Assembly: GCF_000181495.1 (NCBI RefSeq)
Contig: NZ_ABCF01000002.1
Coordinates: 62,001-126,000, forward strand
DNA: 64,000 nt
Source: Bacillus sp. SG-1
GTDB taxonomy: Bacteria; Bacillota; Bacilli; Bacillales; Bacillaceae_B
Direction: 5' to 3'
A program made the position numbers and the translations under genes. Positions 42,470-50,318 of this stretch are shown piece after piece (the first letter of the stretch is position 1; each line of letters starts with the position of its first letter). Under the pieces are notes generated by a model. It was not told the DNA's origin. It was given only the letters and a program-made list of their open reading frames with translations, and did no database searches.

Positions 42470-44320
42470 TTATTGTAGAAACCTTATAAGATCACCATAG
42501 ATAATATCATCAGACAGTTCCAGTTCTTTTCTTACCGTCTCCTGAAAAGGAATACAGCTTGATGGGGATATTTGCTTACCTGAGTTTTTGTAACAAACAC
42601 CATCATTAAAAGTTAAATCTTTGGTCACAAAGCTTCCGTCCCGGAAAATAACAGGATGCTCCTCATTTCTTGTAAAGAGGACGTGTCCGAATGATAATTT
42701 ATTTTCTGTTTGGATACCCAATAAGTGAAGAATGGTTGGACGGATGTCAATTTCACCGCCAATTTTGCTAATTACCTCTCCCTCCACTCCCGGAATATGA
42801 ATAATCAGGGGAACCTGCTGCAATGCAACATGATTTACGGGAGACGCCTCCTGGCCAGTAATTTCAAAAACTCCGTCTTCAAACTTTTCAGAGATCCCAT
42901 AATGATCGCCATAGAGAACAAACATAGTATTTTCATATATTCCTTTTTCCTTAAGGTCGTCGAATAAATACTTAATTGCCTCATCCTGGTACCGGACAGT
43001 TGTGACATACCGATTGACGACATCCACTTTTGTATCGGCTTCATCAATCAATTTGTCCTTGTCATCCAGCAAAAATGGAAAATGATTGGTTAGGGTAATC
43101 AACCTCGAATAGAAAGGTTGAGGAAGATCCTCCAATTTCCCGGCAGTCTGTTCAAAGAATTCGATATCTTTAATTCCATAGTTCACCGAATTTTCTTCGG
43201 TCACCTTATAATCCCGTTCAGAATAAAAATGATCATAGCCCAGCGCAGTATACATATTCTCCCGGTTCCAAAACGTTCTCTCATTACCATGAAAAACGGA
43301 TGAATAGTATCCTTCCTCCTTTAAAATATGAGGAAGGCTGTAATACGTATTTTCAGGCTTTTGAACAAACACCGAACCACTGGCAAGCGGGTATAGCCCC
43401 GTATCAATCATGAACTCTGAGTCTGACGTTTTCCCCTGTGCAGTCTGATCATAAATATTGTTGAAATAAAAACTGTCTTTTATGAGATCATTGAGAAATG
43501 GAGTGATTTCTTTTCCTTCTATCTTCCGATTGATCACAAAATCCTGCGTGGACTCCATACTGATCAGCATTACATTCTTTCCTTTGGCTATCCCAAACAG
43601 TTCCGTAGATTGACCTGTTTTATTCTTCAGGTAATCTTCTGAAGGCAGCGCATCCGTTTTGGATGCTAAGGTTCGGTTCAAAGGAGTTACTGCTCCCAGT
43701 GCAAAGTCATAAAGGTGGTAATTATATGGACCAAGAGCTTTGACAAGCCCATCCCGGTCATAGGATGCAGAAAACAGATAGGGTGATCGGATTAAACCGA
43801 AGCCGACTGTGATTAATACCAACATGAGTCCGGCAGAGGCATACCAAACTTTTTGTTTTGTTTTAATTACTGTTTCTCTGTTCGATCTTTTCTTAAAAAG
43901 CCAGGCAATAATAAAAAGATCAATAAAGAGCAATAGATCCCAGGGACTCATCAACTCCAGCGTACTTGGACCAAGTCCCCCAACATTATCAAACTGAAAA
44001 AGAATCGGCAGGGTGATAAAGTCAGCATAGAACCGATAATACAGTAAATCCCCGTACAATAAGGCATTCGCCACAAGCCATGCGCCCCAGAAGAGTGAGG
44101 GCTTAAAAGACTTGGAAAAACAGAAACTTATTCCAAACAACAATATCAATGATCCGGCCGGGCTCAACAAGATGGCAGGTATCTCAGGTGTGGAAACGAC
44201 CTGTAAATCAAAACCCAAGAATAAAACAAAAGCTGTCTTGATCCAAAGTGCCATGACAGTAAGGATGACTAGTCTGAGTGAAGTGATGTTTTGGGCAGAA
44301 TCGAGTTTCCTGATCATCAT
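42470..44320 (-). CDS. LTA-synthase-family sulfatase-type membrane transferase
   Basis: A 616-aa protein with five N-terminal helices (about residues 15-180) and an extracellular sulfatase-fold domain (about 245-570). The metal and catalytic residues are in LISMESTQDFVI (Glu256) and TAQGKTSDSEF (Thr298 nucleophile), followed by FHGNERTFWNR and LYGDHYGISEKF. LtaS enzymes transfer glycerol-phosphate from phosphatidylglycerol to build lipoteichoic acid; paralogues prime it or modify other polymers. The ATG overlaps the stop of the GNAT-aminotransferase gene (ATGA) without its own strong site, so translation is coupled. Its operon partners suggest a specialised envelope role. Confidence 0.88.
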   Translation of the reverse strand: MMIRKLDSAQNITSLRLVILTVMALWIKTAFVLFLGFDLQVVSTPEIPAILLSPAGSLILLFGISFCFSKSFKPSLFWGAWLVANALLYGDLLYYRFYADFITLPILFQFDNVGGLGPSTLELMSPWDLLLFIDLFIIAWLFKKRSNRETVIKTKQKVWYASAGLMLVLITVGFGLIRSPYLFSASYDRDGLVKALGPYNYHLYDFALGAVTPLNRTLASKTDALPSEDYLKNKTGQSTELFGIAKGKNVMLISMESTQDFVINRKIEGKEITPFLNDLIKDSFYFNNIYDQTAQGKTSDSEFMIDTGLYPLASGSVFVQKPENTYYSLPHILKEEGYYSSVFHGNERTFWNRENMYTALGYDHFYSERDYKVTEENSVNYGIKDIEFFEQTAGKLEDLPQPFYSRLITLTNHFPFLLDDKDKLIDEADTKVDVVNRYVTTVRYQDEAIKYLFDDLKEKGIYENTMFVLYGDHYGISEKFEDGVFEITGQEASPVNHVALQQVPLIIHIPGVEGEVISKIGGEIDIRPTILHLLGIQTENKLSFGHVLFTRNEEHPVIFRDGSFVTKDLTFNDGVCYKNSGKQISPSSCIPFQETVRKELELSDDIIYGDLIRFLQ

Positions 44321-45930
44321 TGAACTGTTTCTGCACTTACTTTAATATTATTATATTCTTCTATTATAGTTCCCATTGCCTTCATCACTTCACCTCTATG
44401 ATATTTTCCCATCAATGCTAACTGCACCCAATTTCTCTTCAGTAAATAGTCACTTTCATAGCTTACGATAATGTTTTTGCGTTTAAGATTATCACCAAAC
44501 TTTTTTGATGAAATAAATTCATTGAGAGGAATCGTAATGATTCCAGGTGAATAGGAGTCATCCCCCAGGAATTCAAGTCCCTCTCTCGTAAGGATACTTT
44601 TCACTTCTTTATAAAGAAGTAAACCTTTTTGCCTATCCAAAGTATTTAAGGCTGAGAGGAGTGCAGATACCAGATTAGAAGAGTGTGTAAAAGGCACACT
44701 TCCATTTTCCTGGTACAGCCCCACATCCAAATAACGCGGAAGAGTCCTATCAGGCTCAACTTTTTCGCGATGAAATACAATTGCCAAGCCTGGATAAGAA
44801 CCCAGGGCTTTCCCGCTTACGGCAGTCGCCAAGTAAACATTTTCCAAATCCAGTGGCGCGATTCCGGCAGAACTGCAAGCATCGACACACAAATTGACAC
44901 TATACTTGCGGCATAGTTTTTCCAGCCCTATCAAATCAAATAAATAGCCAGTTGATGTTTCACAATGAACCGTCCACAGCCAGCTGATATTTTCATTAAT
45001 TAAAAGATACCTTTCTACTTCAGCCAGGGATATAGGCTCATTCCATTCCTTTTCAATCACCCTAAAGGAAAGACCCATTCGCTTTGCGTGGTCGACAAGA
45101 CGAAAACCAAATTCCCCATTTGCCAAAATCAGCCCTTGCCCTGCACATCTTTTTAATTGAGCTGCTGCCAGATCATTCGCTAAGGTACCGGTTCCGACGA
45201 GAATTTGGACGTGCTGAGCACCTGTCAGTTGTTTGAGCTTTTCTTTAACTTCATTCATTTGCAAAATGAATTCTTCCGATCGGTGTGAAACCGCTCCTTG
45301 CGAGAATGCTTCTTCCACTTGAGTGTGGACGGGAACAGGCCCGGGTAGGAAATTCATTGATTCCTTGTTGGGAGACTGCCTGATCATCAGCTTGTTGAAA
45401 ACCTTTGCGCTTTTTATAAACCTTTCCTTAGTCAGATACATCGGTTGAAAACGGGCATCTTCTTCACCAACCAAAGGGCCAAAGGGTTCAAAGCCAATCC
45501 GCTTATATAATTTCAACTGCCTTACAGTCCCCGAGATAAGGGCCAGGTTATAACCGTGCTCGAGGCAATGGGATACAGCTCTCTCAACCAATTTATAAAA
45601 AACCGTACTGCTTCTGAAATCTTTTTTTACAGACAGCAAACGAATTTCACAAGGAATGCTTCCATCCGGTAAATAAGAATCAATTTCACTCAATTTTTCA
45701 TCTAAAGAAAAAGGACGATTTCCCCTAACTGCTATCATCCCAACCAGGGCATTCCCCTTTTTCGCTATGATATATGTATTTTCAACATGGAACTTATCAA
45801 TGAGAATCTTTTTTTCATTAACCCCATGTTGAGGTATTTCATCAACAAATGTTTGATAATTCATTCTATGTATTTGATTAAATTCTTCTTGCTCATCTGC
45901 AATTTTATAGTGAAGAGACTCTTTATTCAT
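44317..45930 (-). CDS. Fused GNAT acetyltransferase and class V aminotransferase
   Basis: A 537-aa two-domain protein. Residues about 1-170 are a GNAT-like domain (RLLSVKKDFRSSTVFYKLVERA as the CoA segment; LYKRIGFEPFGP). Residues about 192-530 are a PLP-dependent aminotransferase of the alanine-glyoxylate / aminoethylphosphonate group: FLPGPVPV, SHRSEEF (215-221), VGTGTLAND, HCETSTGYL, VDACSSAG and Schiff-base Lys374 in SGKALGSYPG. ATG 45930 is preferred because AGGAGG lies 7 nt upstream; it overlaps the PlsY-like stop by 8 bp. The LtaS-like gene overlaps its end by 4 bp. It may make an amino-modified head group, but no substrate can be named. Confidence 0.82.
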   Translation of the reverse strand: MNKESLHYKIADEQEEFNQIHRMNYQTFVDEIPQHGVNEKKILIDKFHVENTYIIAKKGNALVGMIAVRGNRPFSLDEKLSEIDSYLPDGSIPCEIRLLSVKKDFRSSTVFYKLVERAVSHCLEHGYNLALISGTVRQLKLYKRIGFEPFGPLVGEEDARFQPMYLTKERFIKSAKVFNKLMIRQSPNKESMNFLPGPVPVHTQVEEAFSQGAVSHRSEEFILQMNEVKEKLKQLTGAQHVQILVGTGTLANDLAAAQLKRCAGQGLILANGEFGFRLVDHAKRMGLSFRVIEKEWNEPISLAEVERYLLINENISWLWTVHCETSTGYLFDLIGLEKLCRKYSVNLCVDACSSAGIAPLDLENVYLATAVSGKALGSYPGLAIVFHREKVEPDRTLPRYLDVGLYQENGSVPFTHSSNLVSALLSALNTLDRQKGLLLYKEVKSILTREGLEFLGDDSYSPGIITIPLNEFISSKKFGDNLKRKNIIVSYESDYLLKRNWVQLALMGKYHRGEVMKAMGTIIEEYNNIKVSAETVQ

Positions 45931-46522
45931 CCTCAATCCTCCTAATATGCCGGTGGTGACGTTGGGTCGGTGTTTTTTTATGTGCCAACAGGACGATGCC
46001 GAGCATGATCAGCAGTGCTGTTCCATACTGTGCAGGCTGGTTCAATAAAAAAGCAGAGATAGGAATTGAAAACATGGAAATGAACCCGGCTTTCTTGTAA
46101 TCTCTTAACAGCAAATAAGTTATTCCGAATATAATACCGAATATAAAGATGCTTATAGGAACTAAGAATAGGGATGCACCGAGAAAGACCACCACACCTT
46201 TTCCTCCCCTGAATCCAAGTTGCAATGGAAAGATATGGCCGAGTAGAAGCGATAAAGCACTCAATGCCATAGCAATGGTCTCATTTTCGGTAATTAAATA
46301 ACTAATCGTCAAAGCAGTCATCACTTTCGTCACATCGATAAGTACCGTGAGGAGGAAACCTTTCTTCCCCAGCACTCTTCCTGCGTTTGTTGCCCCGACA
46401 TTTCCGCTTCCGTATCGGCGGATATCATCCTTCAGGTAATATTCGGTCAGGTAGTAAGCACCATTTAAGCCTCCAAAACCATACGAAAGGAGACAAACTG
46501 CGAAAATCATATAAATATTCAT
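45923..46522 (-). CDS. PlsY-like acyl-phosphate glycerol-3-phosphate acyltransferase
   Basis: A 199-aa, five-helix membrane protein with all three PlsY motifs: RRYGSGNVGATNAGRVLG, LGHIFPLQLGF and FRGGKGVVVFLG. PlsY acylates glycerol-3-phosphate from acyl-phosphate to give lysophosphatidic acid in the cytoplasmic leaflet. The housekeeping plsY is normally elsewhere, so this may be a paralogue specific to this operon. The start ATG has only a weak GAGCG-type site. It is the first of three overlapping genes with the GNAT-aminotransferase and LtaS-like genes, tying lipid precursor synthesis to envelope polymer assembly. Confidence 0.85.
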   Translation of the reverse strand: MNIYMIFAVCLLSYGFGGLNGAYYLTEYYLKDDIRRYGSGNVGATNAGRVLGKKGFLLTVLIDVTKVMTALTISYLITENETIAMALSALSLLLGHIFPLQLGFRGGKGVVVFLGASLFLVPISIFIFGIIFGITYLLLRDYKKAGFISMFSIPISAFLLNQPAQYGTALLIMLGIVLLAHKKTPTQRHHRHIRRIEDE

Positions 46523-46745
46523 TTTGTATCACGCTCAATTTTGTATTTTGGACCCTATATAAAATAACGAATCCTGCCCTCAAAAAGTTTCACTTTTTTA
46601 CCATTTAAAAGAGGTCACTTGAAAATTCTTTTTCATCTACTGATATGTCATGATTTCTGGAATGCTTTTTCATGACATTCTGCTTCTACTATTAAGTGCA
46701 GTAATTGAATATATTTAATTTATCGTATAGAAATGAGGTGAGGAA

Positions 46746-47351
46746 ATGGATAATAAAGCAAACCAGCCTGCCAATGATTACTTTTGTGCACAGACTAACG
46801 ATTTTGCTGCTTTATTTTCGGCAGAAGCCTTTTATAATTCCGATAAAGAAATCAGGACCATTACATTAGAAGAATTACGGGGAAAATGGGTGGTCCTGTT
46901 TTTTTATGGAAGTGATTTCACATTTGTTTGACCGACTGAATTGGCAGCGGTCGCTGCTATTTACCCTGTATTTCAATCTTTAAACGCTGAAGTCCTGGCA
47001 ATCAGCACAGACAGCGTTTATGCTCATAAAGTATTTACTGAGGTATCACCTTCTTTATCAAAGGTAGCCTACCCCTTGGTCAGTGACAGAACACATGAAA
47101 TTTCAAGATCCTACAGGGTCCTCAACGAAAAAACAGGTGCTGCTTTAAGAGCCACAATCATCATAGACCCAGAAGGAGTCATCGCTTCAAGGCTTGTGAA
47201 CCCTTTGGAAGTAGGGCGCAATGTTTACGAGATCTTAAGGCTTCTACAAGCACTTCAATACAGCCGTGAAACCGGAGAGCTTGTTCCTGCCAATTGGGTT
47301 CCTGGTAATCCTGGCATTTCGAGGCAGTCTAAACTTTTCGGGAAAATTTAA
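46746..47351 (+). CDS. Peroxiredoxin with in-frame TGA at the peroxidatic Cys (candidate selenoprotein)
   Basis: Read through one TGA, the frame is a complete 201-aa AhpC/Prx-type peroxiredoxin. The motif FFYGSDFTFV-x-PTELAAV has TGA (46929-46931, codon 62) exactly where the peroxidatic Cys of FTFVCPTEL is expected. Everything around it is conserved: AISTDSVYAHKVFTE, YPLVSDRTHEISRSY, LRATIIIDPEG. The resolving Cys of VCPANW is also replaced (LVPANWVPG), so the enzyme would be a one-selenocysteine type. GAGGTG precedes the ATG. No other in-frame stop or frameshift is present, and TGA to TGT/TGC is one base away. A SECIS-like hairpin follows. A point-mutated pseudogene is the alternative. It is monocistronic. 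Confidence 0.78.
46942..46959 (+). promoter_or_regulatory. SECIS-like hairpin downstream of the in-frame TGA
   Basis: TGGCAGC / GCTGCTA (5 Watson-Crick GCAGC/GCUGC pairs plus G-U and U-A) encloses a GGUC loop. The loop begins 17 nt after the UGA, within the 16-37 nt window of bacterial SECIS models, and its GGU recalls the SelB-recognised loop of E. coli fdhF. A competing stem (GACCG 46930-46934 with CGGTC 46948-46952) also exists. SelB binding is not shown. Confidence 0.55.
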
Positions 47352-47368
47352 TGTTGTTAGGAGCAATG

Positions 47369-47401
47369 GTGCCGGCTTGTTATCAACTGATATCCCGGCA
47401 C
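47369..47401. terminator. Hairpin between convergent peroxiredoxin and racemase genes
   Basis: Stem GTGCCGG / CCGGCAC with a 19-nt loop, without a clear T-run on either strand; a weak terminator at best. Confidence 0.45.
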
Positions 47402-47407
47402 CTGACA

Positions 47408-48103
47408 TTAATCGATTTGCAACGCTTTTTTCACTGCCTCTTCAGCATGAATAAGTGCAGTATCAAAAACAGGCACATTACAGTCCTTCTCCTTGATCAG
47501 CAGGCCGATCTCCGTACAACCGAGGACAATCCCCTCCGCTCCCTTTGTCTGTAATGACTCTATGATATCCTTCATATATTCTCGAGATTCTCCCTCTATC
47601 CTGCCAACACACAGCTCATCAAAGATGATTGTATTTATTTTTTCTCTTTCCTTCCCATCAGGTACCACCACTTCAATTCCATTCATTCTAAGCCGCTCTT
47701 TATAAAAATCCTGTTCCATCGTATACCTGGTCCCTAGCAGACCAACAGACTTAATCCCTTGGGATCTGATATGTACCGCAGCTGCATCTGCTATATGAAG
47801 AACGGGAATACTTATATGCTCAGAAATAAGATCAATCACTTTGTGCATCGTGTTAGTACAAAGAATGATAAAGTCAGCGCCAGCTTTCTCTAAAGAACTT
47901 GCAGCCTCGCCTAAAACGTCCGCAGCCCTCCCCCATTCACCAGTTGACTGATAACGCTCTATTTCTGTGAAGTCCACACTATAGAGCAGGCATTTCGCCG
48001 AATGCAGTCCACCAAGCTGATCATTGATCATTTCATTGATGATTCTGTAATACTCCGCGGAAGATTCCCAGCTCATGCCGCCGATCATCCCAATCATTTT
48101 CAT
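47408..48103 (-). CDS. racX: Aspartate/glutamate racemase family (RacX-like amino acid racemase)
   Basis: A 231-aa PLP-independent racemase. The glycine start MIGMIGGMSWESSAEYY and the two catalytic cysteines in ILCTNTMHKV (about residue 81) and VLGCTEIGLL (about 195) are conserved. RacX/YgeA-type enzymes have broad specificity for Lys, Arg and other residues and supply non-canonical D-amino acids for biofilm or wall remodelling. GAGGTG precedes the ATG. It is convergent with the peroxiredoxin gene. Substrate range is inferred. Confidence 0.85.
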   Translation of the reverse strand: MKMIGMIGGMSWESSAEYYRIINEMINDQLGGLHSAKCLLYSVDFTEIERYQSTGEWGRAADVLGEAASSLEKAGADFIILCTNTMHKVIDLISEHISIPVLHIADAAAVHIRSQGIKSVGLLGTRYTMEQDFYKERLRMNGIEVVVPDGKEREKINTIIFDELCVGRIEGESREYMKDIIESLQTKGAEGIVLGCTEIGLLIKEKDCNVPVFDTALIHAEEAVKKALQID

Positions 48104-48631
48104 CTTTATACACCTCTATCGTTTGTCTAGGTTCATAGGACCATTATAGAGTATTTTACCATTTTTAGGGGCTTTTTGAGATTGATGGGGAGTTTTTGAG
48201 ACTTTTACTAGGTGGAAGTACCTTCGCTGGCGGAGTGACGATTGACACAAAAGTCCTGACAAATGTGCCACAAAGTTTAGATAATGAAATTTTTGACACA
48301 ACTGTCAGGACTCTACCCTATTATTTAATTATATATTTCAATTCAAATTATTTAATTTATGCTTTATTATAAAGAGACCTCTTCTTACATTTAATCCTTA
48401 GAATATTATTAGCTTGTTATAACACAATTCTGGAGAAATAATGACGCAAAAGAACAGATTTCTTCTGGGAACTCTTCAATGACATATACTTTTAGCGCTC
48501 TTGAAGAGTGACACAAAAATCCCTACATTAAACTTCGACCAGATCTTCCATTAACGCTCCCTTTACTTGAACAAAAGGTCTGCTATTTATTCCGCAGAAC
48601 CCATAAGGTGGGGCAATGTTTACTTTAAATT
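48104..48631. other. 528-bp intergenic region with inverted repeat and short repeat
   Basis: AGTCCTGACA (48252-48261) and TGTCAGGACT (48303-48312) form a perfect 10-bp inverted repeat around 41 nt; TGACACAAAA-like motifs recur around it and again at 48508. A first copy of the CTTTACTTGAACA repeat lies at 48550-48595. No gene is seen. Confidence 0.6.
48550..48596. repeat. CTTTACTTGAACA repeat, copy A
   Basis: Contains CTCCCTTTACTTGAACAAAAGGTCTG-type sequence followed by TTCCGCAGAAC. The core is shared with copies B-D at 49119, 49582 and 50119, each in a gap between small genes of the accessory block. Confidence 0.65.
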
Positions 48632-49057
48632 TTAAGAACCATTGAACTTTTTCCATTGACCATTCTCTAATATTTCTAAAACCTCGCCCTCTCCAGAAAT
48701 AAATTCAATTGTCTTATTGTCATCTTTATATGTCGTTATTGGCACTTTAACTTTAATAGAATTGACTTGTGGATGGTTGTCTAGAAACATTTGGTGTTCA
48801 ATAGCCTCATCAAGTCCTTTTCTCACTTCGTCGCCTATCAATGAGTATTTTCTTGTACCTTCTAATTCTTGAGCCAATTTTCTCTGTTGGTGCAAAGTCT
48901 CAGATATTTCATCAAAGGATACAACCCTTTCTTCGGTTGTTACTTCCTTGTTCTTGTCGAACGAATATAAATTAGCATAAGCCATTATTTTCGGTACGTT
49001 TGCCAATATGATAATTAGAATGAATACACCTGCTATTATATAAATGGTCTTTTTCAT
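48632..49057 (-). CDS. Hypothetical membrane-anchored protein (141 aa)
   Basis: One N-terminal hydrophobic anchor (MKKTIYIIAGVFILIIILAN) is followed by a charged helical segment and a small C-terminal beta domain (IKVKVPITTYKDD..., GEGEVLEILENGQWKKF). The ATG at 49057 follows GGGGAAGAG; the frame runs to 49093 without a site. It is flanked by copies A and B of the intergenic repeat. No family recognised. Confidence 0.6.
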   Translation of the reverse strand: MKKTIYIIAGVFILIIILANVPKIMAYANLYSFDKNKEVTTEERVVSFDEISETLHQQRKLAQELEGTRKYSLIGDEVRKGLDEAIEHQMFLDNHPQVNSIKVKVPITTYKDDNKTIEFISGEGEVLEILENGQWKKFNGS

Positions 49058-49118
49058 ATTTCTCTTCCCCTTTCTTAATCGGATTTGTTCCACCTCCCCC
49101 TAATATCTATTTCAATTA

Positions 49119-49170
49119 ACCTGTTCCTCTACTTGAACAGAGGGCTGCTTGTTCAGCAAACGCCCTCTTC
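49119..49170. repeat. CTTGAAC repeat with hairpin, copy B
   Basis: CTCTACTTGAACAG is followed by the hairpin GAGGGC...GCCCTC with TGCT/AGCA inside. Same family as copies A, C and D. Confidence 0.7.
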
Positions 49171-49186
49171 AGTAGAAGTTCATTTG

Positions 49187-49495
49187 TTATTCCTCAAGTT
49201 CTCTCGTATTTACTAGAACCAAATTACCGTTATCCCTTTCATAGAGACTCAAAAATGTCTTTTCGTTACCTTCAAGTTGATAACTTACAAGAGAACTGTG
49301 CTTTTTTAATTCTTCAACGGATTGAATTGAAATATCTTCAGTATCATATGTCTCTTCAAGTTTTTCAGAAACTGTTTTTTCCAACATTTTATCCTCTATA
49401 AACAGAGTTATTAACCATACCGTAGTGCCAAGAGCTAATGCCAAGGACAATAATGATATTTTCGAAATAGTATTTTTCTTTCTAAGGTCTTGGAT
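49187..49495 (-). CDS. Hypothetical membrane-anchored protein, likely non-canonical ATC start
   Basis: The 102-aa reading begins I/MQDLRKKNTISKISLL, then a hydrophobic anchor (LALALGTTVWLITLF) and a soluble tail. The frame upstream of the TTG at 49450 contains no ATG, GTG or TTG before an in-frame stop, yet AAGGGG sits 7 nt before ATC (49493-49495), and the basic segment ahead of the anchor looks genuine. Starting at 49450 would leave the anchor without a basic flank. ATC starts are very rare, so the start is uncertain. No family recognised. Confidence 0.5.
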   Translation of the reverse strand: MQDLRKKNTISKISLLSLALALGTTVWLITLFIEDKMLEKTVSEKLEETYDTEDISIQSVEELKKHSSLVSYQLEGNEKTFLSLYERDNGNLVLVNTRELEE

Positions 49496-49581
49496 AAAAT
49501 CACCCCTTAATTAGAAATTTATACTCCTGTTATTCATAAAAATTACTTAATCCAAATCAGTTGAGTTTTGATTATTCAACT

Positions 49582-49610
49582 AAACTGCCCTTTACTTGAA
49601 TAAGGTGGAT
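49582..49610. repeat. CTTTACTTGAATA repeat, copy C (short)
   Basis: CTGCCCTTTACTTGAATAAGG only; the hairpin half is lost. Located between the 102-aa and lipoprotein genes. Confidence 0.55.
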
Positions 49611-49623
49611 ACCTAGAAGTGAC

Positions 49624-50031
49624 TTAATCTAAAGGTATTGTTTCATTAAAAGTTTCGCCATCTTCGCTTTCCCATTCTACACGTAGTGTAATCTCCTCGG
49701 CGAATGCTTCTATATCTCCAGGGGGGTTATTTCCTCCACCTTGGGGTATTTTAATGTATTCACCGTTTCCATCTCTTGATGTGCCAGAACCCCCTCCTTG
49801 TGAGTGGGTTATAAAATACGTGACTTCTTTTGGGATTGAATCGGACTTGGACTTCAAGCTCCCACCTACATAATACATTTCTCGGTCAGCAGTAAACACT
49901 ACTTCAAGGTTCGCTTTCCACGAAGTAGTTTCTCCCCGTACAATATGAGTTTCAGCATTATCACTTGATTGGCACCCCATAAATAACAATAGTGAGATTA
50001 CACATAATGCAACTAATTTTGAGAATTTCAT
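49624..50031 (-). CDS. Hypothetical lipoprotein (135 aa)
   Basis: Type II signal peptide with lipobox LFMGC, Cys20 lipidated. The mature part is beta-rich with two glycine tracts (SQGGGSGTSRDGNG, IPQGGGNNPPGD). It belongs to the set of small exported proteins beside the ECF sigma/anti-sigma pair at 50319-51519, so it may be part of that regulon. AAAGGATAAGTTTATA precedes the ATG. No family recognised. Confidence 0.65.
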   Translation of the reverse strand: MKFSKLVALCVISLLLFMGCQSSDNAETHIVRGETTSWKANLEVVFTADREMYYVGGSLKSKSDSIPKEVTYFITHSQGGGSGTSRDGNGEYIKIPQGGGNNPPGDIEAFAEEITLRVEWESEDGETFNETIPLD

Positions 50032-50118
50032 TATAAACTTATCCTTTCTAAACTTAACCGAATTCTTCTTAATAAATTAGACGAAAACATACAAATTTTA
50101 GTTTCGCTTATTCTATTA

Positions 50119-50178
50119 AACTCCTCCATTACTTGAACAAAGGGGCGGCTGCTTGTCAGCAAACGCTGCTTTTTCTGC
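50119..50178. repeat. CTTGAAC repeat with hairpin, copy D
   Basis: CCTCCATTACTTGAACAAAG followed by GGCGGCTGCTTGTCAGCAAACGCTGCTTTTT-type hairpin (bases 50143-50175), with a T-run; can act as a plus-strand terminator-like structure. Same family as A-C. Confidence 0.7.
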
Positions 50179-50318
50179 AAAAGGAAATTTGATAAGTATA
50201 CTCAGAAACAGCATTTAATTTTGAAGGATAAGTTGGACTATAATGATTTTCATATTGTAAAACTTTAAATGACTATACCGTTTTCCCTTAACACTTTCTC
50301 TGTAATGGTTTATTAGAT

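Noticed and set aside
46746-46931. Separate 61-aa and 136-aa genes at 46746-46931 and 46941-47351
   Set aside because: Same frame with only TGA between them, and together they make one complete peroxiredoxin; the second has no ribosome binding site of its own.
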